A stretch of DNA of 11,628 nucleotides from AC-32 sp035473395 (GTDB taxonomy: Bacteria > Actinomycetota > Thermoleophilia > Gaiellales > Gaiellaceae): contig DATIOF010000092.1 of the NCBI GenBank assembly GCA_035473395.1, positions 1-11,628 on the forward strand, given 5' to 3'. Shown piece after piece: positions 5,550 through 11,628 of this stretch. The notes under the pieces are model-generated. The model was not told where the DNA came from. It ran no database searches and worked only from the letters and a program-made list of their open reading frames with translations. The number at the start of each line of letters is the position of its first letter. Positions within the stretch are counted from its first letter, which is position 1. Made by a program: the position numbers and the translations under genes.

Positions 5550-6088
5550 CCTACGAGGGAGTCCCCGGGCTCGTCGAGACGCGTGAGGCCTACGGCGAGA
5601 CCACCCTCGTCGTCGACCCGGCGCGCCTGGTCGACGCCTGCCGGCACCTGCGCGACCAGGAAGGCTTCTCGATGCTCGCCGACGTCTCGCCGACCGACTA
5701 CCTCGGCTGGGGCTCGCGCGGGGTCGCGGGGTACATCGGCAACGCCTCGGGCCGCGACCTGAACTCGCCCGGCTCGCAGGGCCTGCCGCGCACGCCTGAG
5801 CCGAAGCAGAAGCGTTTCGCCATGAACTACCACCTCGTCGCCGTCCCGGGCGGGCAGCGCGTCCGCGTCCAGGCCTGGCTCGACGAGGGCGAACCGATCG
5901 AGAGCGTCGTCTCGGTCTGGCCGACCGCCGACTGGCACGAGCGCGAGGCCTGGGACATGATGGGCATCCGGATCGAGGGCCACCCGAACCTCTCCCGCAT
6001 CCTGATGAGCGACGACTGGGAGGGGCACCCGCTCCGCAAGGACTACCCGATCGGCGGCGAGCCCGTCCGCTTCTCCGGAGAAGAGTGA
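5546..6088 (+). CDS. nuoC: NADH-quinone oxidoreductase subunit C (apparent CTG start)
   Basis: A 180-residue 30-kDa-type (Nqo5) subunit of the connecting module, with no redox centre of its own. The family signature is clear: EREAWDMMG at 132-140, GHPNLSRIL at 145-153 and WEGHPLRKDYP at 158-168. The earlier FSMLADVSPTDYLG block at 41-54 matches the usual N-terminal domain. Between DYLG and RFAMNYHL lies a Gly/Pro-rich segment of about 30 residues (57-87), longer than in the compact homologues I remember. No ATG, GTG or TTG occurs in frame between the nuoB stop region and codon 43. The CTG at 5546 sits in a CTGA overlap with the nuoB stop, exactly mirroring the ATGA overlaps elsewhere in the operon, so I infer a CTG start. 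An upstream in-frame ATA near 5522 is a less likely alternative. Subunits C and D are separate here, not fused. Confidence 0.93.
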   Translation: MTYEGVPGLVETREAYGETTLVVDPARLVDACRHLRDQEGFSMLADVSPTDYLGWGSRGVAGYIGNASGRDLNSPGSQGLPRTPEPKQKRFAMNYHLVAVPGGQRVRVQAWLDEGEPIESVVSVWPTADWHEREAWDMMGIRIEGHPNLSRILMSDDWEGHPLRKDYPIGGEPVRFSGEE

Positions 6089-7359
6089 TGGCGCTCGCGC
6101 CGGAACGTCCGAAGATCTACGAGGGCTCGCGCATCCCCTCGCCGATCCCGACGACCCTGCAGGTTCCGCCGGAGCTGCGCGACTCCGAAGACCTGCTCGA
6201 GATCAACTTCGGGCCGAACCACCCCTCCACGCACGGCGTCCTCCGGTTGATCCTCGAGCTCCACGGCGAGGACGTCGTCGGCCTGCGCGCGATCATCGGC
6301 TACTTGCACACCGGCTTCGAGAAGAACATGGAGGCGAAGAGCTGGTGGAAGGCGATCACCTACGCGCCGCGGATCGACTACCTCTCCTTCCAGAACAACG
6401 AGCTCGTCTTCGTGCTGGCGGCCGAGAAGCTGCTCGACCTCCCGGTGCCGGAGAAGGCCACCTGGATGCGGATGTGCCTCGCCGAGCTGAACCGGATCCA
6501 CTCGCATCTCGTCTGGCTCGCGACCGCCGCGCTGGAGCTGGGCGCGATCTCGATGTTCTGGTACTGCTTTCGCGAGCGCGACCAGATCCTCGACCTGTTC
6601 GAGATGGTCACCGGGACGCGCATGCACACCCGCTACTACCAGGTCGGCGGGCTCGCGGAGGACATCCCGCAGGGCTTCTATCCCGAGGCGCGCAAGTTCG
6701 TCTCCTGGATGCCCAAGGCGGTCGACGACTACGAGGCGCTCGTCGACAAGAACGCGATCTGGCTCGAGCGCACGAAGGGCCTCGGGCTGCTCTCGGCGGA
6801 GGACGCGATCGCGCTCGGCCAGACGGGCCCGGTGCTGCGGGGCTCCGGCGTCGACTGGGACCTGCGCAAGATGGACCCGTACCTGGCCTACGACCAGGTC
6901 GACTTCAACGTTCCGGTCTACGAGAACGGCGACGTCTGGGACCGGTACAAGGTGAAGATGGACGAGATGCGGGAATCGACCCGCATCGTCGCCCAGTGCC
7001 TCGACCGGCTCGAGGCGATGGAAGGCCAGCCGTGGATCGCGGACGACCGCAAGGTCGTGCTCCCGCCGCGCGAGGAGCTGCACACCTCGATGGAGTCGCT
7101 GATCCACCACTTCAAGATCGTCACCGAGGGATTCCGGGTGCCCGAAGGCGAGGTTTACGTGCCTGTCGAATCGCCTCGCGGCGAGCTCGGCTGCTACGTC
7201 GTCTCGGACGGCGGCCCGAAGCCGTGGCGGGTCAAGTTCCGCGCGCCGAGCTTCGTCGCGCTCGAGGCGACGGCGACCTGCATGTCGGACGCGCTCGTCG
7301 CCGACCTGATCGCGATCGTCGGCTCGCTGGACACGGTCATGGGCGAGGTCGACCGGTGA
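6088..7359 (+). CDS. nuoD: NADH-quinone oxidoreductase subunit D
   Basis: A 423-residue 49-kDa-type (Nqo4) subunit forming most of the quinone-binding cavity together with NuoB. The signature GPNHPSTHGV at 42-51 contains His49, and RIDYLSFQNNE from 95 contains Tyr98. By alignment from memory these correspond to the quinone-headgroup ligands His38 and Tyr87 of Thermus Nqo4. Further family blocks are IGYLHTGFEKNME (70-82), ELNRIHSHLVWLA (133-145) and RYYQVGGLAEDIPQGF (182-197). The C-terminus VGSLDTVMGEVDR is the canonical family ending. GGAGA at 6077-6081 lies 6 nt before ATG 6088; a GTG at 6085 would add one residue and make a GTGA overlap with nuoC. The 3' end overlaps nuoE by 4 nt. Confidence 0.97.
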   Translation: MALAPERPKIYEGSRIPSPIPTTLQVPPELRDSEDLLEINFGPNHPSTHGVLRLILELHGEDVVGLRAIIGYLHTGFEKNMEAKSWWKAITYAPRIDYLSFQNNELVFVLAAEKLLDLPVPEKATWMRMCLAELNRIHSHLVWLATAALELGAISMFWYCFRERDQILDLFEMVTGTRMHTRYYQVGGLAEDIPQGFYPEARKFVSWMPKAVDDYEALVDKNAIWLERTKGLGLLSAEDAIALGQTGPVLRGSGVDWDLRKMDPYLAYDQVDFNVPVYENGDVWDRYKVKMDEMRESTRIVAQCLDRLEAMEGQPWIADDRKVVLPPREELHTSMESLIHHFKIVTEGFRVPEGEVYVPVESPRGELGCYVVSDGGPKPWRVKFRAPSFVALEATATCMSDALVADLIAIVGSLDTVMGEVDR

Positions 7360-7814
7360 TCCCAGAGCTGCGAGCCCTCGGCGAGCGCTACCCGGACTCC
7401 CGCACGGCGGTCCTGCCGGCGCTGCGACTCGTTCAGGAGCAGAACGGCGGCTGGCTGACGACCGAGTCGTTCGAGCAGGTGGGCGAGGCGCTCGGCCTGA
7501 CGCCGGCGTACTGCCAGGCGGTCGCGTCCTTCTACGACATGTTTCACCTGGCACCCGTCGGGCGGCATTCGGTCGAGGTCTGCACGAATCTCTCCTGCGC
7601 CCTCGTCGGTGCGCAGCAGGTTGTGGACGCATTCGAGTCGGAGCTCGGCGTCGCCCCGGGCGAGACGACCGAGGATGGCGAGATCACGCTCCGCACCGTC
7701 GAGTGCCTCGGCGGCTGCGGGTACGCGACCGTCGTCGCCGTCGATCACCGCTACCACCAGCACGTCAAGCCGGACGACGTCCCCGAGATCGTGAAGGAGC
7801 TCCGTGGGGCTTAA
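7356..7814 (+). CDS. nuoE: NADH-quinone oxidoreductase subunit E
   Basis: A 152-residue 24-kDa-type (Nqo2) subunit of the NADH-oxidising module, with a thioredoxin-like fold binding the [2Fe-2S] cluster N1a. The four ligands are visible: Cys76 and Cys81 in VCTNLSCAL, and Cys117 and Cys121 in ECLGGCGYA, spaced as in the family. The N-terminal helical region includes LPALRLVQEQNGGWL and the VASFYDMFHLAPVGRH block common to these proteins. It starts at GTG within a GTGA overlap with the nuoD stop. The last 11 nt overlap nuoF, including that gene's start codon. Its length is near the lower end for the family but includes all core elements. Confidence 0.96.
   Translation: MIPELRALGERYPDSRTAVLPALRLVQEQNGGWLTTESFEQVGEALGLTPAYCQAVASFYDMFHLAPVGRHSVEVCTNLSCALVGAQQVVDAFESELGVAPGETTEDGEITLRTVECLGGCGYATVVAVDHRYHQHVKPDDVPEIVKELRGA
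7794..7799 (+). promoter_or_regulatory. Shine-Dalgarno AAGGAG for nuoF inside nuoE
   Basis: AAGGAG ends 4 nt before GTG 7804 and lies within the last codons of nuoE. It supports the GTG start over the ATG at 7819, which is 19 nt away from it. Confidence 0.6.
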
Positions 7815-9120
7815 GACGATGCTGCTCGCCGGCGCGGACGAGCACGACCTGACGAGGCTCGCCGAGTACCAGGCGATCGGTGGCTACAAGCAGGCGCCGA
7901 AGGCGCTCGCCATGAGCTCCGACGACCTGATCGCCGAGCTGCAGCAGGCGAACCTGCGCGGCCGCGGCGGCGCCGGCTTCCCGCTGGGCCGCAAGGCATC
8001 GCTTGTCGACCGCAAGAGCCCGAAGCCGAAGTACCTGGTCGTCAACGCGGACGAGTCCGAGCCCGGCGCCTTCAAGGACCGCGAGGTGATGGCGCGGGTG
8101 CCGCACCGGCTGCTCGAGGGCTGCCTGATCGCCGCGCACGCGATCGAGTCGAAGGACGTCTTCATCTACATCCGCGGCGAGTACCTGACCGAGTACGAGA
8201 TCCTGCAGGCGGCCGTCGACGAGGCGCGGGGCGCAGGCCTCTTCGGCGACGTGAACGTGACCGTCTACCGCGGCGCCGGCGCGTACATCTGTGGCGAAGA
8301 GACCGCGCTGCTCGACTCGCTCGAGGGCCGGCGCGGCCAGCCGCGGCCGCGGCCGCCGTTCCCGCCGGTCCAGGGGCTCTACATGGCGCCGACCGAGATC
8401 AACAATGTCTGCACGATCGCGACGCTGCCCGCGATCCTCGAGCTCGGCGCCGCAGGGTTCGACCAGATCGGCACCCCGAGCTCGCCGGGCACCGTGCTCT
8501 TCTCGATCTCGGGCAACGTCGAGAAGCCCGGCAACTACGAGCTCGAGCTCGGCACGTCGATGCGGGAGCTGATCTACACGCACGCGGGCGGGATCGCCGG
8601 CGGCCACCAGCTGAAGGCGGTCATCCCGGGTGGCTCGTCCGTGCCCGCGCTGACCGCACGGCAGATCGACGTGCCGCTCGACTACGACTCGCTCGGCGCG
8701 ATCGGGACGTTCTTCGGCGCCGCCTCGCTGATCGTGGTCGACGAGCGCTGCTGCATGGTGCAACTCGCGCTCCGCTCGACGAAGTTCTACATGCACGAGT
8801 CCTGCGGCAAGTGCACGCCCTGCCGCGAGGGAACGCGCTGGCTGGTGCAGATCCTCGAGAAGATCGAGCGCGGCGACGGTGAGGCCGCGGACCTCGACCT
8901 GCTGCGCAAGGTCTGCGACCGGATCGAGGGTAAGTCGCTCTGCGCGCTCGGCGACTTCGCGGTCTGGCCGGTGCAGAGCTACTTCGACAAGTGGCACGAC
9001 GAGTGGGTCGCGCACGTCGAGCAGGGCGGCTGCCCGTTCGGCGGCGAGTCGTCGCTCGAGGGAATCTTCGCGCCGTCGGACCAGCACACGCACTCGCCCG
9101 TGGCCGAGGTGCCCGCATGA
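7804..9120 (+). CDS. nuoF: NADH-quinone oxidoreductase subunit F
   Basis: A 438-residue 51-kDa-type (Nqo1) subunit that oxidises NADH through FMN and passes electrons to cluster N3. RGRGGAGFPLGRK at 52-64 and NADESEPGAFKDRE at 81-93 line the NADH/FMN pocket. GAGAYICGEETALLDSLEG at 157-175 is the family's second nucleotide-binding block. An SLBB-type segment (SISGNVEKPGNYELELG) covers about 234-250. The N3 ligands are Cys334, Cys337 and Cys340 in ESCGKCTPCREG, plus Cys380 in KSLCALGDF. The start is GTG, with AAGGAG 4 nt upstream, overlapping nuoE by 11 nt. The final residues (PSDQHTHSPVAEVPA) extend past the conserved core. The stop overlaps the nuoG ATG as ATGA. Confidence 0.97.
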   Translation: MGLKTMLLAGADEHDLTRLAEYQAIGGYKQAPKALAMSSDDLIAELQQANLRGRGGAGFPLGRKASLVDRKSPKPKYLVVNADESEPGAFKDREVMARVPHRLLEGCLIAAHAIESKDVFIYIRGEYLTEYEILQAAVDEARGAGLFGDVNVTVYRGAGAYICGEETALLDSLEGRRGQPRPRPPFPPVQGLYMAPTEINNVCTIATLPAILELGAAGFDQIGTPSSPGTVLFSISGNVEKPGNYELELGTSMRELIYTHAGGIAGGHQLKAVIPGGSSVPALTARQIDVPLDYDSLGAIGTFFGAASLIVVDERCCMVQLALRSTKFYMHESCGKCTPCREGTRWLVQILEKIERGDGEAADLDLLRKVCDRIEGKSLCALGDFAVWPVQSYFDKWHDEWVAHVEQGGCPFGGESSLEGIFAPSDQHTHSPVAEVPA

Positions 9121-11300
9121 GCCAGCCCGAGCTCGTCACCGTCACGATCGACGGCCGCGAGGTCCAGGTGCCCAAGGGCCTCGGGCTCGTGGAGGTAGCG
9201 CTCCAGGCGGGAATCGAGATCCCCGTCTTCTGCTACGAGCCGCGCCTCGGCCCGCCGGTCGGTGCGTGCCGCATGTGCCTCGTCGAGCTCGAGGGCGTGC
9301 CCAAGCTCCAGGCCGGCTGCACGTTGACCGCGGCCGACGGGATGAAGGTGCGCACCGCCCAGACCTCGGCGAAGGCGGCCGAGGGCCAGGACGCGACGCT
9401 CGAGTTCATCCTCGTCAACCACCCGCTCGACTGCCCCGTCTGCGACAAGGGCGGCGAGTGCCCGCTGCAGGACCTGACCTTCCGCTGGGGCCCGGGCAAC
9501 ACGCGGATGGAGTTCCCCAAGCGCACCCTCGAGAAGCCGATCCCGGTCTCGCCGGCGATCGCGCTCGACCGCGAGCGCTGCATCCTCTGCTACCGCTGCA
9601 CGCGCTTCTCCGAGAGCGTCGCCGAGGACAACCAGCTCGTCACGCAGAACCGCGGTGCGTCGTCGGTGATCGCCACCTTCGACGACCGGCCTTACCGCGC
9701 GCCCTTCTCCGGCAACGTGATCGAGCTCTGCCCGGTCGGCGCACTGACCTCGACGCAGTACCGCTTCGAGGCGCGGCCGTGGGAGATCCAGAACGTGCCG
9801 ACGGTCTGCGGGCTCTGCCCGGTCGGCTGCAACGTCGCGGCGACGACGCGCGAGGGCAAGGTCAAGCGCATGCTCTCGCGGAACCACCCCGAGGTGGACG
9901 AGGGCTGGCTCTGCGACAAGGGCCGTTTCGCCTTCACGCACCTCTACGCCGGCGACCGACTCATCGAGCCGCTGCGACGCCGGCAGCGAAGCGGGCTCGA
10001 GGAGATCTCCTGGGAGGACGCGCTCGACGAGGCCGAGCGGCTGCTGCGCGAGTCCGGCGGGCGGATCGTGACCGCGCTCTCCGGCTCCGAGACGGTCGAA
10101 CAGGCCTACGCGCTCGGGCGGCTGCTGCGTGGCGGTCTTGGCGCGCACACCGCCGTGATGCCGGAGGAGACGAGCCAGGCGCTCGACGCGTTCCGGCTGC
10201 CGCTGTCGGCGATCCGCGAGGCGGAGCTAGTGGTCGTGCTCGGCGACGAGCCGGTCGCCGAGCGGGCGCCGGTGGTCGAGCTCTGGCTGAAGGCCGCGCG
10301 CCGCGCCGGCGCCGAAGTCCATTACGCCGGCGACGCGCACGAGAGCTGCCGCCGCCTGGCCGGGAGCGACGACGAGCTCGGCGGCAGGCTGCGCGAGAGC
10401 GAGCGCGCGATCCTGATCTGGTCGGGCGAGGACGGGGCCGGCGGCGGGCACGTGGCCGCGCTGGCGCGGGAGCTCGGCTTCGACGGCAAGCCCGGCTCCG
10501 GGGCGTTCCACCTGCCGCGCACCGCCAACGGACGCGGCGTCGCCGACGCCTGGGCCTGCTCTGACGACGGCGAGAGCGAGGCCCCCGAGCAGATCGGCCT
10601 GCTGATCGTCTCCGGCGACGAGGCCGCCGCCGACCCGAACGTCCGCGTGCTGGCCGAGCGCGCCGAGCGCGTGCTCGTGACCTCGATGTTCCAGAGCCTC
10701 GCCGCGGGCTGGGCCGACCTCGTCCTGCCGGGGACGAGCTACCTCGAGCGCGACGGCACGACGGTGAATCTCGAGGGCAGGCTGCAGCGCCAGCGGCGCG
10801 CGGTCATGGCGCCCGTCCCCGACGTCGTCGCCTGGATCGCCAAGCTGGCTGAGCGCTTCGGCGTCGAGTTGTCGCCGCACGTCTCGGTCGTCTTCGACGA
10901 GATCGGCGCGAAGTGCTTCGGCGGCATCACCTTCGCCGACGTCCACGAGCGCGCCGAGCTGCCGCCGCGCGCGGAGAAGGTGTCAGACACCTCGAAGGTG
11001 TCTGACACCGTTGCGAGCGGCTCCGGCTTGCGGCTGGTCGCGTACCGCCCGCTCTTCTCCGGCGCCGCCGTCGAGCGGACGCCCGAGCTCCAGTTCCAGA
11101 AGCCCGAGGCGGAGGTGCAGATCTCGCCGGAGGACGCGAAGGCGCGCGGGGTCCGCAACGGCGCCACCGTCACCGTCTCGTCGAACGGCACGTCCGTCGA
11201 GCTGCGCGCGCGCATCGCGCGCGACCTGGGCGCCGGCGTCGTCCGGATCCCGCGCGACCACGCGGGCGATCTCCACGCGACGGTGGAGGTGAGCGCATGA
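9117..11300 (+). CDS. nuoG: NADH-quinone oxidoreductase subunit G
   Basis: A 727-residue 75-kDa-type (Nqo3) subunit, the electron wire of the peripheral arm. The N-terminal [2Fe-2S] ferredoxin domain has Cys39, Cys51, Cys54 and Cys68. The His-Cys3 cluster has His102, Cys106, Cys109 and Cys115. The next 4Fe-4S site has Cys155, Cys158, Cys161 and Cys205. The CxxCxxxC-x27-C motif (Cys231, 234, 238, 266) would bind the extra cluster N7 found only in some bacteria. A molybdopterin-oxidoreductase-like domain follows (about 280-615), ending with the typical LVLPGTSYLERDGTTVNLEGR block. A short C-terminal molybdopterin-dinucleotide-binding-like domain spans about 640-727. Between these two, residues 621-632 read KVSDTS-KVSDTV, encoded by a perfect palindrome that looks inserted. 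The start overlaps nuoF (ATGA), and the stop overlaps nuoH. Confidence 0.97.
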   Translation: MSQPELVTVTIDGREVQVPKGLGLVEVALQAGIEIPVFCYEPRLGPPVGACRMCLVELEGVPKLQAGCTLTAADGMKVRTAQTSAKAAEGQDATLEFILVNHPLDCPVCDKGGECPLQDLTFRWGPGNTRMEFPKRTLEKPIPVSPAIALDRERCILCYRCTRFSESVAEDNQLVTQNRGASSVIATFDDRPYRAPFSGNVIELCPVGALTSTQYRFEARPWEIQNVPTVCGLCPVGCNVAATTREGKVKRMLSRNHPEVDEGWLCDKGRFAFTHLYAGDRLIEPLRRRQRSGLEEISWEDALDEAERLLRESGGRIVTALSGSETVEQAYALGRLLRGGLGAHTAVMPEETSQALDAFRLPLSAIREAELVVVLGDEPVAERAPVVELWLKAARRAGAEVHYAGDAHESCRRLAGSDDELGGRLRESERAILIWSGEDGAGGGHVAALARELGFDGKPGSGAFHLPRTANGRGVADAWACSDDGESEAPEQIGLLIVSGDEAAADPNVRVLAERAERVLVTSMFQSLAAGWADLVLPGTSYLERDGTTVNLEGRLQRQRRAVMAPVPDVVAWIAKLAERFGVELSPHVSVVFDEIGAKCFGGITFADVHERAELPPRAEKVSDTSKVSDTVASGSGLRLVAYRPLFSGAAVERTPELQFQKPEAEVQISPEDAKARGVRNGATVTVSSNGTSVELRARIARDLGAGVVRIPRDHAGDLHATVEVSA
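10979..11009. repeat. 31-bp perfect palindrome in frame within nuoG
   Basis: Two copies of AAGGTGTCWGACACC (10977-10991 with W=A, 10995-11009 with W=T) are separated by TCG. The arms GGTGTCAGACACCT (10979-10992) and AGGTGTCTGACACC (10996-11009) pair perfectly over a CGA loop. Each 13-mer is itself a near-palindrome. The element adds whole codons and encodes a duplicated KVSDT at NuoG residues 621-632, in the linker before the C-terminal domain. It looks like a small repetitive palindromic element tolerated in a linker. Confidence 0.85.
11285..11292 (+). promoter_or_regulatory. Near-perfect Shine-Dalgarno GGAGGTGA for nuoH
   Basis: GGAGGTGA, a full match to the 16S anti-Shine-Dalgarno, ends 4 nt before ATG 11297 and lies within the final codons of nuoG (VEVSA). 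It is the strongest ribosome-binding site in the window. It suggests independent re-initiation for this membrane subunit in addition to coupling. Confidence 0.75.
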
Positions 11301-11628
11301 CCCACGAGGCGTGGTGGATCACCGTCCCGAAGGCGTTCATCGTCATCAACGTCGTGATGGTGTTCTTCGCCTTCACGACGTGGCTCGAGCGGAAGCTGCT
11401 CGGCCGCATGCAGCTGCGGTTCGGCCCGAACCGGGCAGGCCCCAAAGGCCTCCTCGTGCCGATCGCCGACCTGCTGAAGCTGATCCGGAAGGAAGCCTTC
11501 GCGCCGATGGCGGCGAAGGAGCCGCTCTACATCATCGCACCGGTGCTCGCGATGTTCACGGCGCTCGCCGCGTTCAGCGTCATCCCGTTCGGCAGCGGCT
11601 GGACGGTGTGGGGCGAGCACATCGAGGG
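11297..11628 (+). CDS. nuoH: NADH-quinone oxidoreductase subunit H, N-terminal part
   Basis: The first 110 codons of NuoH (ND1/Nqo8), the membrane subunit that closes the quinone entry channel and links the peripheral and membrane arms; it is cut by the right edge. The first transmembrane helix spans about 8-29. It is followed by the strongly conserved cytoplasmic block TWLERKLLGRMQLRFGPNRA at 28-47, then GPKGLL and the IADLLKLIRKE segment at 56-66, which are hallmarks of the family. A second hydrophobic helix runs about 77-97. The ATG overlaps the nuoG stop by 4 nt and has a GGAGGTGA ribosome-binding site. In the standard nuo order, nuoI-N would be expected beyond the window. Confidence 0.96.
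   Translation, partial: MTHEAWWITVPKAFIVINVVMVFFAFTTWLERKLLGRMQLRFGPNRAGPKGLLVPIADLLKLIRKEAFAPMAAKEPLYIIAPVLAMFTALAAFSVIPFGSGWTVWGEHIE

Noticed and set aside
6043..7632. Long antisense open frame (529 codons) opposite nuoD/nuoE
   Set aside because: Its Arg/Asp/Val-rich low-complexity composition is typical of the complement of GC-rich coding DNA. The plus strand has complete, motif-bearing genes.
7765..9093. Long antisense open frame (442 codons) opposite nuoF
   Set aside because: It has the same shadow composition, no recognisable motif, and an intact nuoF on the other strand.
10977..11009. CRISPR-like repeat
   Set aside because: There are only two 15-bp units with a 3-bp gap and no spacers. 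It is a palindrome inside a coding sequence.
11205..11223. CGCGCGCG-CAT-CGCGCGCG hairpin near the end of nuoG
   Set aside because: It is explained by Arg/Ala codon use (LRARIARD) at high GC, with no conserved motif or placement suggesting regulation.

Overview
The window is high-GC chromosomal DNA, roughly 70% G+C by eye. Codon third positions are strongly G/C-biased and many start codons are not ATG. Gene content (a mycobacterial-like class II fumarase, a type 2 ferredoxin-NADP reductase, an A-type Fe-S carrier and a full-style nuo operon) suggests Actinomycetota. A deep-branching, Thermoleophilia-like lineage is my best guess, but nothing here proves it. I see no insertion sequence, phage gene, tRNA, rRNA or CRISPR array.

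Layout. Positions 1-3371 hold four minus-strand genes. In transcription order these are a type 2 ferredoxin/flavodoxin-NADP reductase (3371-2367), a 65-residue zinc-ribbon protein (2309-2112), fumarase FumC (2097-769) and the N-terminal part of a secreted subtilisin-like protease (719 to beyond the left edge). A short divergent promoter region separates the reductase from a plus-strand five-helix membrane protein (3461-4039). That gene converges on an A-type iron-sulfur carrier (4452-4036, minus), and the two share a palindromic CTAG stop. The carrier is divergent from nuoA across about 160 bp. From 4615 to the right edge runs nuoA-B-C-D-E-F-G-H (NuoH cut by the window end), encoding respiratory complex I. 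No stretch over 300 bases lacks a gene.

How it fits together. NuoA and NuoH are membrane subunits. NuoB, C and D form the quinone-reducing connecting module. NuoE, F and G form the NADH-oxidising module. The Fe-S ligands of all the soluble subunits are intact, including the extra N7 cluster of NuoG and the quinone-site His and Tyr of NuoD. Every nuo junction overlaps, which implies translational coupling. The divergent Fe-S carrier plausibly helps supply the many clusters this complex needs. FumC (TCA cycle) and the NADPH-linked reductase are central redox genes but show no direct operon link to nuo.

The most unusual local structures are: a perfect 31-bp palindrome inserted in frame in the NuoG interdomain linker, encoding a KVSDTS/KVSDTV repeat; an apparent CTG start for nuoC in a CTGA overlap with nuoB; a strong hairpin squeezed between fumC and the protease start codon; and three stacked palindromes between the reductase and zinc-ribbon genes. 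I found no convincing evidence of a wholly new multi-gene system. Most of the window is ordinary housekeeping sequence.
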